A stretch of 64,000 bases of DNA from Apricaphanius iberus (Eukaryota > Chordata > Actinopteri > Cyprinodontiformes > Aphaniidae), in the NCBI GenBank assembly GCA_028564705.1, contig JAPXFQ010000184.1:2534501-2598500 (forward strand). Reading direction: 5' to 3'. Made by a program: the position numbers and the translations under genes. The notes beneath the pieces were generated by a model. It had not been told where the DNA came from. It saw only the letters and a program-made list of their open reading frames with translations, and searched no databases. Shown here piece after piece: positions 24,601-36,729 of the stretch (its first letter is position 1; each line of letters begins with the position of its first letter).

Positions 24601-25635
24601 TAAATTGAATGTTCTGCTGAGGGAAACGTTGAAGGTGATGGACAGAAAGGGCCTCTGCTCAGAACCAGAGCTCTCTGCACCTCCCCTGGGTGCCACAGAC
24701 TGGGACTTGGGCTCAGCAGCTGGATGACTGGCTGGGAAGAAAGGTTGCAGACAGAATTAAACATGAGCGTACCCGACCAGTGTGGTATGTTGGCCATCCG
24801 TCACTCTCCGCAGTTTTGAAAGGCTACCTGTGCAAATTCAAAGGACCTGTCAGGGATTGGAGTGGACACACTTGGCTGCACAGTGGTGGAATCAGAATTG
24901 CAGATGGAGTAAGAGAGGAGAAAGCGGAATAGAGCCAATCGATGTGAATGGCTACAGAATAAAACCACAGAGAGACATTCTCTGCTTTGAGGAATGTTGG
25001 ACAGGGATAATTTTAGACTACAGTAATACATGTCGTTACAATGTGATCTTTGAGTTTCAAGTTCAAAAACATCCCTATTTATGTCAGCAGATTACTTTTG
25101 GTCACCGAAACCTGAAAGTCTTTATGAATACATCTGAAGGAGCTCTCTAGCCTGTTTGGAATGTTCCAGATGTTTTCAGTTTCTCTGTGCTCAATAATTT
25201 GTCCAGGGAATGTGCATGAATGCCCCTATTTAGAATATTTTGGGATTTACTGTAAAAAGAGAAAAACACTTTAGGCTCTACATTCATAGTTGACTTGCAT
25301 TTATAATGTGATAGTTGATAATGTTTGCAACAATGAAGAAGAAGAATGTTCAGATATCAAGCCAAAGTAAAACATGGATAAATAAATACCATTTGGAGAG
25401 TTTAAAATAAAATAAATAGAGTATTACATGTCATTTGTGGGGGACAAATTCTTCAATTTTGTCCTAATTTATTCAAAGGACTTAATGTAAGCTGAATTGT
25501 TAAAATATGCAAATATCTACCCCCTAAAAACATTTATATCTTCTATTTTATTAGTTTAAACAAGAAACAAACCTTAATATGTATTAATTTGCATGTTGAA
25601 AATGATCTGAGTACAATTGCAGAAGATAATATTTA
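21660..25635. other. unassigned non-coding DNA
   Basis: No gene found. The stretch 22620-23000 is somewhat richer in GC and could be conserved non-coding DNA. The frames at 22275-22538, 23098-23368 and 24418-25150 show no known domain or convincing splice structure. Confidence 0.45.
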
Positions 25636-25639
25636 TAAT

Positions 25640-25935
25640 CTTCCTTACTGTCACTATTGGGGGTACAGCCACTTAACGCCGAAGAAAATAAATAGGATTC
25701 CTGGATTGGCTGCTTTGCAAACGCAACCAATGTGCCAAGCGGCACTGCACCTATCTACTTAAACTTCCAAAGTTGCGTTTTCTTTCAAATATTTTATATG
25801 ACTTATTAAAAAAAATCTACGAATAGGAAGAATTTCTCAGAATTCATCAGAGTCGTGTTCCATAGAAAAATCAGCAGATATGTAAATCTGCGAATACTGA
25901 ATCGGAAATAGGCAAGGGTACACTGTGGGCTACAA
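25640..25935. mobile_element. Tigger/pogo-like MITE fragment
   Basis: The right end reads CTGCGAATACTGAATCGG..AATAGGCAAGGGTACACTG. Its inverse starts CAGTGTACCCTTGCC and continues with TATTCGCAGATT, resembling pogo/Tigger-type termini. The left end was not found, although CTGGATTGGCTGC and AACCAATG inside also look transposon-derived. No transposase frame. Confidence 0.42.
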
Positions 25936-26119
25936 ATGTCGCATCTTTGTTAAGCTCCTTCTTGCCTGTTGTTCAGTGATCCAAAATCCTCTTTTCTGTT
26001 GATAAAAATGAAAGCGTTTATGCCACAAGCTATGAACGTGTTTAGTTACACTCATGTTACACTCGCATGATACTTAGGAATAAATCTGGGTTAAGGAATC
26101 AGTGTAGGTTTTGGGTGTG

Positions 26120-26830
26120 TCTGTTTTTTCTTACCTCTTTCTGCAGGGTGTGATTGGCAGCGGCACCCACAGGCGTTCCTGATCATACCTCATTACCCTG
26201 CTGTATAAAAGGTGAAGGGATTTAAGAGGCTGACGCCAGATGGTTCTCGCTCTCAGCGTGGTACTAAGGCCGACCTGTTTCAAGCCTGACCCTTGTGATC
26301 TATTTCCCGAGTTGTTTTCAAGACTCACGTTGTTGTTTTCCTCGTCGCTCTTCCTAGCTTCCTTCCTCGTTGTAACTGGCAGACCAGATCCATACCTGGA
26401 TGCAAGCTCCTGACTCACTCGGCGACTCAGACAATCACTCTGGATACCATTCATGGCGAGTTGGTTCTCTCTGACCCAGCCATTCAGAATTTCCACGGAT
26501 CCGCCAAGCTTTCTCATTCCTGGACCAAGTCTCCGTCGAAATCCGCTCCGGTCAGCTTACTTTCTCTCCTCCTGGAAAAGATTCACCATACTCTCCTCTG
26601 TTGCTGCTCCTTGCTGCCATCTGCTCGTCCACCCTCCAATGATCCACCAACAGGAAAAGGAAAGGCACATCCAGGAACCCATACACCCAACCCCAGCCAA
26701 CCACAGCCACCGTCTACCTACTTCCCTCCTCCAAGCAACCTCACTTATCACTCCAAATAAGACCTCTGAAACTCCATCTCCTAATCCACTTGAAAGAAGA
26801 CAATAATCCTGAATCAGCTTCAATCTCTTA
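26120..26830 (+). mobile_element. LTR-like promoter block (candidate solo LTR)
   Basis: GTGATTGGCAGCGGCACCCAC is followed by a strong TATA box, GTATAAAAGG, at about 26201-26210. A pyrimidine-rich, GC-richer stretch of about 500 bases comes next. This layout resembles U3-R of fish LTR elements. I could not fix TG..CA termini or a target duplication, and no gag or pol is nearby. The 117- and 128-residue frames here have no domain. Confidence 0.35.
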
Positions 26831-29140
26831 CCACTTACCTTTCTCTTCCCATCCCAGTATTGCTCCTTATTGCGGCTACCAGTCAGTCTGTTATTGATTA
26901 TCCCTGTTTGAAACGTAAACCTTTAAAAAACTGTCATTCTCTGTCTGAAATTGTTGATTGGAGTCCACCTGCAAACATGTCAAGTAGTTGTTTAGCAGCA
27001 TAGCCTTAGCATTTCTTTTTAAATAAATATAAACAAATAAAAACGTGATTTTTTTTTCACAAATCCAAGTATAACCATGTATACAACAAATTCTTAATAT
27101 TTTTATTGTTTGTATTAAATTGTCAGATTTCAATCAGGTTTACCTGCTTTAGGACAGCAAAGATGCTGTTTGCATGAGAAAGTTATTTTACTTTACAAAT
27201 CTCTGTGGAGGAAAACCAAAAATGCACCAATGAGATTATATTTTCCTGAGTACATAGAATTCTTGCTCTTTATTCTTCCTCTGATTTTAGACTGCAGCAG
27301 TGACTCCACAAGCAAAACTCATGCTGATTTTACAAAACACCTGCCTGGAGCCTTAGATTAAGATGGTCTGAAGCTAGACAAATACTTGGATCGATTCCTT
27401 TATCACCACAAGATGAAAAACATAACAGAGCACTTATGGCTAGTGAGCAACGGGTCTTTTGTGATGACGGCCTAAATTACACGCTGCCTCTCAGAAATGT
27501 GATGGTTGTTTGTCTTTTACACAGCCTTTTGGACTGCTCCTCATCTGCGCCTTTAGGATTTAGACACATGTCTTCACCAACATCACGGGTTAGGCCCTGT
27601 GCTTTTGATTATGTTCCCATTTGTGTTTTTCTAATGCATCAACTTGTAAACTAATTTAGCTGCTGGCGCCCTAAAACTATTCTGGCATGAAAGAGCAATT
27701 GCAACATTTAGTTTCCAACCCCTCCTTTTTCCTCTACTACCAGTAAATGTTTAAATATGTTGCATTTTTGTTTGAAGGACCGTGTCAAAGCATACGGTTA
27801 GTCAGCAGATATCTTCGAGATAAGACCACTGTGTTTACTCAGGTTTTGTTTTTAAACTTGATTCCTGTGCTGTGGTCAGACCTGTTGCCGGTGACAATCA
27901 GGACCTTTGTGCTGCAAGAGAACAACTCTAACAGACCCTGAGAGCAAAATCTCAGGTTTTTGTTAAAATCTCTCTGAGTTATTTGAAAGCTACCGCCACT
28001 GTTCGGAGGGAACTCAATTTAATGACAAGTACTTTGGATTTAAAATTGAGCATTGTTTAATCATGTGAACTTTATGCAATTTTGTCCTTGTAAATTTGGA
28101 TATGGTTAAAGGTCATACCTGATCCTACTATGTCAATGGTCAACAGCCAAATTCATATAAATACAGAAATCAAATACTAATTTTTTCTTTTTCCATGCTT
28201 TTTTCCCCAGTTTTCTGACCTTAACACAGTTAGGTTCTACACAGAATACCCACTAGATTTGTTTTCTATTTTGATATACAATATAGTAGAAAAGATAACA
28301 GTTATAACCAAGTACATTATGCACCAATACTATATAAGATTATATTATCTCCCAGGCTTTTACAAATTTTATAAATCATAGTGATATTTGTATATGCAAA
28401 CTTATAACTCTGAAGAATGAAAACTATCTCAGTGAGTTTTTTTGTAATTTAATTCTAACATTTAACAAATACCAGTTATTTAAATAACCCTCATTAACCT
28501 AAAACAGGGGGAAAAAAATGTCTGATTTAGTGTCAGGCAGTGTGGAGAGAAAGTTAATGTACCTTGATAAAAAGTGTATGTAAATATCTGAATTCCACTC
28601 TATCTCCATCTGCTGATTTTATAATAAACAGACTTCCACCAGTGTTTACTTCAAAACTATATAAACCCCCTTTTCATCAAATGACTTGCTTCTCCCTTTT
28701 GTTTTAAAGCCCTCATTATCAAAATAGCAGGAAATGACAGGTGACAGTTTCCATTTAAAAGGGCAGCTGTGACTGAAGCAAATCAATAGAGTGAAATGGA
28801 TGACACTAAAGGACTTTCACCTGAAATCTGCTCCTTCATAATGTCATGTACTTCATCACTGCCAATCATGGATTATTTCTCCTTTATTAGTCCCTTATTT
28901 AAAAAAGTGTGACTCTGTAGCCTAGGGTTATTATTTTGAGAGCGACATTAAAACTCACTCCTTTGACACCTCTCCTTCTCAATAAAGGTAACTGAAGTCA
29001 CATAAATAGGGCATAATCACGTCAAGAGAGGACAGAAATGACATGTGACATAAAACTAATAACCAAGCTCCAGTGCTAAGACATTTCTCCTTAATCTTTA
29101 CTGCACATCAAGAAAACTTTACCGTAATTGGACTAGAGAA
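26831..29140. other. unassigned non-coding DNA, includes a possible conserved block
   Basis: No gene. The part 28690-29080 has a texture often seen in vertebrate conserved non-coding elements, such as AGGAAATGACAGGTGACAG and AATAGGGCATAATCACG, but conservation cannot be assessed here. Confidence 0.35.
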
Positions 29141-29144
29141 TTGC

Positions 29145-29275
29145 ATGGGGGTGCAGTGAATAGCACTGTCGCCTAAAAGCAGAACATCTTTTTTTTTATT
29201 AGACTTGAAAATTTCTATGTAGAGTCTATATTTACTCCCAATGCATGTGTATGTTTTCTCTCTGATCGACTTCAA
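29145..29275 (-). repeat. degenerate piece of a dispersed repeat (GGGTCGCGGGG family, distal part)
   Basis: GTGCAGTGAATAGCACTGTCGCCT and later TCCCAATGCATGTGTATGTTTTCTCTC match, with decay, the distal part of the same fish repeat family. It is in inverted orientation relative to 10017-10150, 16203-16328 and 60780-60870. Confidence 0.45.
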
Positions 29276-30428
29276 GGATGTGTCTCAGATCTTCCTATTG
29301 ACTTCTGAAATAGCCTCCATTTGGCTGAGAAAACAGAAGAGGACTAAAATAGTGAATTGAATAAAGCAATAAATGGGAAGACTGAAGGCAGTCTCTGTGA
29401 AACTCAAAAAATCCTACATAAAAATTAAGAGTGTTACCAACATTGTTAACAACATTTTGTAATTTTATTTTAGAAATCCAACCACTACCTCCTTCATAAA
29501 GCACTTGTTTTAATTCAGTGTTAAACTGGGTCTGCAGTAATTTTCCAGATTTGATGGCACTTTGAAATCCTCTCATTTCACACAAAATATAAAAAATAAA
29601 TAAAGAGCTGAGAGTGAAGGGAAAAGACATACAGCAAAGTCAACAATTTAAGAGTCAAACCCCTGGTAGCTGCATTGAGGTCTAAAGGTAGCTAACATGG
29701 CGCACCTGACATACTGCTACACCACATCGCACCTCACAAGGTTACTATTTTAAAAACTACCTTCCAAAAAGGTAAAATCACATTGATGACAGTTGACAAA
29801 TTTTGTCAGGTTGTCTTAATTTCAATTAATTTTACTTGAACATTATTTTCAGCTAACACAACCCCATACTACTATTCTCTGGCAACCACCACTGGTATAT
29901 CCCCAACAGTGTAGCACTTGGTTAAGTGTATTGCTAAAACTGTCTAAAACATTGCCTAAATCTGTTAACAATTATTGTTCTATTGTAAAGTTCAAGTCAT
30001 TGTATAATCTAGTTCTACTGCCACAGAAATTGGTGGCAGTAGCCCCACACAAAATCATAGACCAAGGATGTGTTCTGGCTGAGCAAGTGTGGGAAAAATT
30101 CATGCGCTTGAGCAGGAGAAAAAATATGGAAAATGCAATGTGAGTTTCTGTATGTAATCACCATGCTCAGTAAGGCTGCAAGTTTTCCCTTTTATGAGTT
30201 AAATCAGGAAAAGTGACTTGTTTTCATACCCAAAGTCTTACTGGAGTTGTAAAACAGTGCCACTGTGATGTACTTACGATGTCTTCAGTTACATATGTTT
30301 TGTTGGGAATGAACAGTATAAAAAATAAAAAAGTTGGATATTGCACTTTTTGATTTACTGTACCTTTCCTAACATTATCTGACCATCTTAGACTTGAATT
30401 TCAGTTTTCTTTACATAGTTTATCAGCG
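29276..30428. other. unassigned non-coding DNA
   Basis: No gene or named element. The 111-residue frame on the minus strand (29295-29630) has no recognisable domain. Confidence 0.45.
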
Positions 30429-30587
30429 CTCCAAAGTAGGGATGCACCGATAGAGATCCGATACTGGTATCAGGGCGGATGAACCATGAACCGATACTTA
30501 AAATGTGGAAACTGCAATAATTTCACAGAAAATATTTATTTTTCAATAAGAAAAAATGTTTGTGGTCATTGTTCATATATATATATG

Positions 30588-30815
30588 TGTCAAGCTGCCC
30601 TAATCACCCACTCTTCTCATCATCATCTGCACCTGTGTCGTCCTGTCTGAATCTCCTCACCTCCTATTGTTTGCACCTGTGTTCCCTGAGTGTCTTCACC
30701 TGTTCCTTCTTGTCTCCCCTTACTTAAGATCCACGTTCAATAAAATACCACCTCACCTAGAACTCTGCTTCTGCGCCTGGGTTCTTCTTCCCCTCCTTGC
30801 AGCACAAGCGCCGTG

Positions 30816-30818
<3 letters not shown>
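30588..30818 (+). mobile_element. solo LTR nested in the hAT MITE
   Basis: A 231-bp block begins TGTCAAGCTGCC and ends GCCGTGACA, so the outer five bases are inverted (TGTCA/TGACA), as in Ty3/gypsy LTRs. An AATAAA lies near 30739. It sits inside a TA/CA simple-sequence zone, where the 5-bp flanks (ATATG and CACAC) do not match, so the target duplication is unproven. No internal coding region, hence a solo LTR. Confidence 0.58.
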
Positions 30819-30849
<31 letters not shown>

Positions 30850-30850
30850 T
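30819..30850. repeat. (CA)(TA)n microsatellite
   Basis: CACACACA followed by about 12 TA units, adjoining the solo LTR. Confidence 0.9.
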
Positions 30851-31244
30851 ATCTAACATGATCTAATTCACCATCATTTGTTGTAACAGAGAAGAAAATA
30901 AAACCTGTCTTCCAATTCATTGCATTTTTTGTATGTAGCAGAAGTATCGGTATTGGTACTTGGTATCGGTTTGAAAAAAGTGGCATCGCAGCATCTCTAC
31001 TCCAAATTAGTCAGACAAAAATTAGCTGAATTACTTAAAAAAAACAGGCTCCGCAATTTCAAGAAGTCAACATGCTGTGGTAAGTAAAGTGCGGACACAG
31101 GGTTTGCACTTTGTCACGGGGTCATTGTGACATCTGTAAGGCCCTTATGTATGTATATTTTGGAGCAGTAGCGCATATACAGTAAGAGCAATATGTTTAA
31201 CCTGTAATTTGCATATAGATTTAAAGCTTTTAAACTAATTGGAA

Positions 31245-31372
31245 TAATAAACTAAATGATTAATTGGAATGTATTTATAATTGAATTGAAATTACTTCTC
31301 TTGTAAAGAGCTTTGAGATGGTGTGGTGTAAATTGGCACTATATAAATAAACTGAATTGAACTTAATTAATT
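31245..31372 (+). mobile_element. L2-type LINE 3' tail
   Basis: The text GTAAAGAGCTTTGAGATGG, GGCACTATATAAATAAACTG and AATTGAA repeats are the classic 3' untranslated end of fish L2-group LINEs. No coding part is attached. Confidence 0.72.
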
Positions 31373-31379
31373 AACGATA

Positions 31380-34300
31380 CTAATGTTCATATGAGAGTTA
31401 TTTAGACATAACAGAAAGATCTGGGCCAGTTTTCAATTGGATGGAGACCACAGTTTGTTACATTGTATGTAAAGTGATGATGAAAAAAACTTTTCTAATA
31501 CGCACCATAAAAATGAAAGGTAGACACACAATGTTGTGTATAAGAAATATTGGATATCTATCTATGTGTCTAAGCTTCCATGTTTGTGTTTCATATTGTT
31601 TTATTTAGAAAAAAGTGAATGGCTTTTCTATCACGTTGAAGTTATTGGTTTTGATCTTTACGTCTTATCAGTGAACCATGCTTTTAGCAAAAACCTGGAA
31701 TCAGCAACAAAAAGAAAAAAAAGGCAGGGACAAGTGTTGAGAAACTTATGTTTCACTTCAGGTCTTCACTTCAAGAGATGTGAAAATCTCACAACTCAAA
31801 TTGTACAAAGAAACAAACCTGAGCATTCTGTCTGAATATCTCCAAGTAATCTCTAAACAGAACCCTTGTTTATATTGTTGTAGAAGTTTAGAGAAAGCTT
31901 ACAGTGTTCTCACATCACTGTCTTCTTGGGAAGTCACTTAAGGGAGTCTCATGAATGTGGTGAGAAACAATAGCATTCCAAATAAAAAATATTCAGGTTT
32001 ACTGTAGAAAACGAATATGCCAGGCTTTACATATTCCTTATGAATCCAATACTTTGAGATGTACTGTAAGAAATATGCCAGAAGAACCACATTTAAATTC
32101 AATTGTAATGGTACCGGTTATAAAAGTCTGCAGGAAAATAATGTCCTTGTAATGATTAAGATGCCATTATCTTCTTTAGAGTTTTTCACTGTCATAAATC
32201 TAAAGTACTATGGAATTTTTCTGGGCTTTTCTTTTAAGGTTCAGGTTTGCAATTTAATGCATGAGCAGACATCTTTAGTGGAAGCCTTCTTCCTCATTAT
32301 TAAGTTATTCTGGGCAATTTGCTTGATGTGATTTTCCCAGGTTTTCTTTGGTGGTTCAACTTTATTTTCTTTCTCAGAGACAAAGAGGCATGAATACATC
32401 TTCTGGTTACTGCTTTTATTTTAGATTGTAGAAATGCATGTTTTATTCTGTGTGTTGTTGTTTTATTTAATTTCCTATATTATGAAAGAGATGTTCCCTG
32501 TTTCTTTAAATTGATAAGACAAGGATGGTGAGAAGCAGTTTCAGAGCTGAATCTGGCTGTATGCTGTTAGATTTTTAGAGGTTAGACTTCACATTTGTCT
32601 TCTGCAGAGGGACAGTGTCTGGTCTTATCTTCCTTTCCCAGTGTTGGGTTTATCTCAGCTTTGGTTTTTCACTTATTCTTGGGCAGAAGAGTACACAAAC
32701 TGCACTGTGTTCAGTCCAAGGCTGCAAAGGCTTTATAGCAGGCTGTGACTCATACCTATATGCATGAGGAATCTACTTTCTCATTACATTTGGGTTAGAC
32801 CCATTTATCCACTTCACTTTTTCTAGAAAACCCACTATCCATGTTTAAGGGAGATGTCTCTCCTAACTGCATAGCAAATTCATCAAAGTAAAAGAAATGC
32901 TAGAACTTTTGTTTTTACTTTTTCACTTCAGGGATACCATAGGCCTGTACATCCTTGGAAAAATAAACAGAGCAGCTCAAGCCTGAGAGTTTCACTGGAT
33001 CAATTAAGATCCTCCACATGATTGGATATTGCTGAAATTTGGAAATGGATAACTAACCTGAGGGATCTGATTTAACTTGGTTGTCAAGCAGCACACATTT
33101 CATCACAATGTATTAGATTAGACTTGGCTTATTCCCAAGTGAACAGAGTTTTTTTTGCCGTTACTGCCTGTGTTTTCCCTCCATCTCTTACTTGTGCATG
33201 TAGACAGGACAAAGTGTTTATGACCCCACGTACCAGAGGTCACATTCAGCCTTTCATTCATTACTCTGTCATGTCAAGCATCTCTATCAGCTTCCCCAAT
33301 CCTATTCATTTATGCAACTGAGGTGGTTAAACAAAAATGCACTAAGAGGTGCTGACCCTGACCTTTGTTCTAACAGAAAGGTACATACAAATGTCAAAGC
33401 AATAAGCAGCTTCCTCCTCAGAGAAAGCTGTCGTCTAAACAGGAGCGTTTGCTCACAAGTAAGTAATTGCCAACAGTATACTGTATTAGGAAAGAATAAA
33501 AGCATCCAGCATGAGTTGCTCAGTTGGATTGTGATGCTCTTAGTTATAACAAACCCATGAATTCCTTTATCATATCATAATCGGTTTGCTGCAGTTATAA
33601 CAAAGTTAAAAAGGTAAAATAGCTGTACAATGAATAAAACTATGCGTTCCTTCCTCAAAGGACAGGAAGTCTTATTTCCTTTCGGTAATTGTACCGTCCC
33701 ACGCATGTGTTGGAAGCTTGGACCTTCACACCAACCATTTCCAGTTATTAGCAAGCACTCAACCTTTAAGACAGATAGCTACAGTTAATTTTGTTTGCTT
33801 TATTTTTCCAGCTTGAACACTGATAATTAAATTGTGCATAAGACACAAATGACACATTTTAATGTCATTAAAAGACTGCAGATGTGGATGCTTGTAGGAA
33901 ATGCAATATTTCTTTTAAATACAACATCAGCTTATGAATACATTTGCTGCCATAAGATGTATATACTACAAGTCTTGGAACCATTCACTTTGAGGTATTT
34001 AGGAATTTGTAGCAGGGAACTTACTCATTCTTACACCATTAGGGGTACTAAAACATAGTTTCTCCAAAAGCCAAGATGGCTCTATGCTTCCTGGCCAACA
34101 CCACAGGGCATTGTAACCCTTCCAGATTCAAAAGATTTATAGATTTGCACTTTCAAGTGTGCCTTTCAATTCTGGCTTTAATTTGGCAAATAACTGGATA
34201 AGCTTCAGGCATGATCAATATTCCCAGGAAAGACCGGTGAGTCCAATGAGGCAAAGATGCTAAAGAAAATAATCCTAGATTATAAATGAACACCAAGGGG

Positions 34301-35520
34301 CACTGTAAACATTATCCGAGATGTTTGGTTCTATTTTATTTGCTGTATGCACGTTTAAATGATTTTCTTTGTATATTTGACTTTTAACCCACTGTTTTCC
34401 CTAACCAGATTACATATATAAAGCTACTGTTACCTTCATTATGCTTTAGAGGAAAAGCTCCCGATGCCAATCATGAATAAATTAAAGTATTTTAACAAAC
34501 AATGGACACAACATTTTGACACAACTACAATGCAGAAGATGGATGATAAAATTCTTATGAATTATACATGCCTAGTGTAGATATTGGAAACAAACAAAAA
34601 AGGAAGAATGTTTTTTCATACTTTCTATCGCAGTCCTAACTTAAAAGTTAAAAGCCTTGTTGCTGGACTAATGAGCTTAATTGATGTGTTTTTTAAATGA
34701 GAACAAACCTTATCTTTTGTCCAACTTTACTTATTAACTTTGTGGCAGACAAAAATTTTGCTACTTTGAAAATTAGTTCACTCCTTATTTTTGGTGTTGA
34801 TTAATTAACACCTCACAGCTGCTCACTACAAATGCTGCCATCAGAGGGCTTTTGATTTATGTGTAATTGCTATGCAGCATGCTAAAACTCCAAATACCTG
34901 TTTACTTTTTTAATGATCCTTAAAAGTGACAATTGAACCCTTTTACATTTATGGACTGAAGTGTTTATAATAAAAAATGTCACCACTCTAGCACTTAGGT
35001 GTAAGAAATTTTAAGGTAAGGTGTTGGTCTTTTTTGGGTGTCAGGTTCCAACTTTAGTTAATAGCATGTTGCTCCTTTAGGAGCTATAGTAAAACTTGCA
35101 CAAGTATTTTTTTAAAGATTTATATTAGTTTATATGAAAATGTTTTAGTATTCAGCGCAAGTTTGCCCAACTTTTTAACCAAGTGCCTGGTCCCAACAAC
35201 GAAACTATATTTTTTAAATTATTGCCAAAACAGCTTTTTTTCTAAACTTAAATGTGTTCAAAGATAAATGTGCATTACACATATTTTACATTTCTTTTTT
35301 TTCACTGGAGCTGCTCTAAAAACCAGATAAAACTCACTGATGAAAATTTCAAAGGAGCAGCCTTTGATCAACCAGAGAGGCCTCAATCAGAATTAGAAGA
35401 GGAGGAATGAAGAAATTACTATAAAATATCAGATCGATGCAAAAGTGATGCTACGGATGGTGCACTTTATGTTAATTTAAATTACATATAATTTGTTAAG
35501 GTATTTGTTAAGAACATGTA
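31380..35520. other. unassigned non-coding DNA
   Basis: No gene recognised; AT-rich. The segment 34680-34930 contains several TAAT and TTGAT homeobox-like words and a less random texture, so it is a weak candidate for regulatory DNA. Confidence 0.4.
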
Positions 35521-35524
35521 TATC

Positions 35525-35815
35525 TAACTTTCAGTCTATGGCTCCTATAGTTTGGAATAGCCTTCAACTGCAGCTTCGTTTAGTAGACTCTATGGAGATC
35601 TAGATTACAACACAAAAAAACAAAAACAGTTTTATTCACCGAGGCTTTTATGTCATGATTTTATCATGATTCTTTTCTGCTTTCTTTATATAAATGTTTT
35701 GATTTATTCTTATTTAATTTGTACTAGCCTTTCTGTGATTTATGTCATTCAATGCTTAAGGACTTCTGTGTTTGTGAAAAGCGCTTTATAAATAAACTTC
35801 CCTTACTTACTTAGA
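35525..35815 (+). pseudogene. L2-type LINE 3' end (C-terminal codons plus UTR)
   Basis: APIVWNSLQLQLRLVDS is encoded at about 35540-35590, matching the C-terminal conserved block of L2-type ORF2. It is followed by SFIHRGF-like residues and a 3' UTR ending GCGCTTTATAAATAAACTTCCC with a CTTACTTAC tail. Confidence 0.68.
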
Positions 35816-36535
35816 CAAAGAATTATATGTAAGAAACCAGGTGAGAAAAATTAAACAAGGGCATATCAAAGTTTTCTATTTTTTATATCAAAGATGAAGT
35901 CATAAAATGCTTTTTTGTAAGAAGTGGTCATGTAAGGTACATTTGTCTGTACTTTACCAACATAAGGTCTGGTTTAGATAACTGTAATGGTTGCATTTAA
36001 ACAACAGAAAGCTAACACTGACTACCTAGCTAACTTGATAATCAATGTCTTAAATGTTTATGGTAGAAGAAATCTCTTGAGATGTACATCATCAGGAAGG
36101 CCAGTCAGGTAGTAGGATAGAAACTATACTCTCTGAACATACTGTTGGAGAGAAAAATATTAGGGGAATGTTAAGCTCTTCTTTACATCCTCTCCATTAT
36201 TTGTTGAACAATTATAGGAGCTTGTTCAGCAACAGACTCAGACTGCCACGATGTAAAACATGGCAACATAGGAAATCGTTCATGCTTGTTGCAGTAAAAC
36301 AGCATCATTTTAACCTTTAATAGAACAGAATACCTTAAAGGGAATATCCTTTTCTATTTACAGTTTTTTTTTAAATTAAAGTTCTAATTCTGATTTGATT
36401 GAAATATTTTGGTTGGTTGGGAGCTGGCACATCTGAGATTTCTTTAGAAGCAAATATCAAAAATGAACTTGAAGTTGTGTGTTTGGTGTGACAGCTGCCT
36501 AACATTGTAGAAATAAAACATATAAGGGTGGTTAT
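35816..36535. other. unassigned non-coding DNA
   Basis: No gene or named repeat. Confidence 0.5.
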
Positions 36536-36604
36536 GTGTGACAGTGTGGAGGTCCTGTCACTGTGGCTCCGATAGATCATGTGCCCCGGCTGCTTGGCCA
36601 CAGG

Positions 36605-36690
36605 GATTTCCTTTGGCTGACCGGTTAGCGCGCATGACTTTCACCTGGGAGTCGTGGGATCAAATCCTGCCCAGGCCCTCGTTGTGTACC
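36605..36690 (+). repeat. tRNA-like (tRNA-Glu-like) pseudogene or SINE head
   Basis: TGGCTGACCGGTTAGCGCG resembles an A-box/D-arm, ACTTTCACCTGGGAGTCG an anticodon-arm with CTTTCAC as in tRNA-Glu(UUC), and GGGATCAAATCC a degenerate B-box. The loop is too long and the B-box lacks the invariant TTCGA, so this is not a working tRNA. It is probably the RNA polymerase III head of a tRNA-derived SINE. Confidence 0.45.
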
Positions 36691-36729
36691 ATGCCACATA
36701 TGCACAACTCCAAAGCTGTATAATAACTG

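Larger units (their letters stand above)
30437..30999. mobile_element. hAT-type MITE with near-perfect 8-bp target duplication, interrupted by a solo LTR
   Basis: The left end TAGGGATGCACCGAT (30437) and right end ATCGCAGCATCTCTA (30985-30999) are inverted repeats with a few differences. Subterminal GATACTGGTATC and GGTATCGGT motifs are present. The flanks CTCCAAAG (30429-30436) and CTCCAAAT (31000-31007) match at 7 of 8 bases, as expected for an aged hAT target duplication. No transposase. The interior is split by a 231-bp LTR-like insertion and (TA)n runs. Confidence 0.75.

Noticed and set aside
26131..26806. Overlapping 128- and 117-residue frames
   Set aside because: They fall in a pyrimidine-rich LTR-like block, where long frames arise from composition; no domain on either strand.
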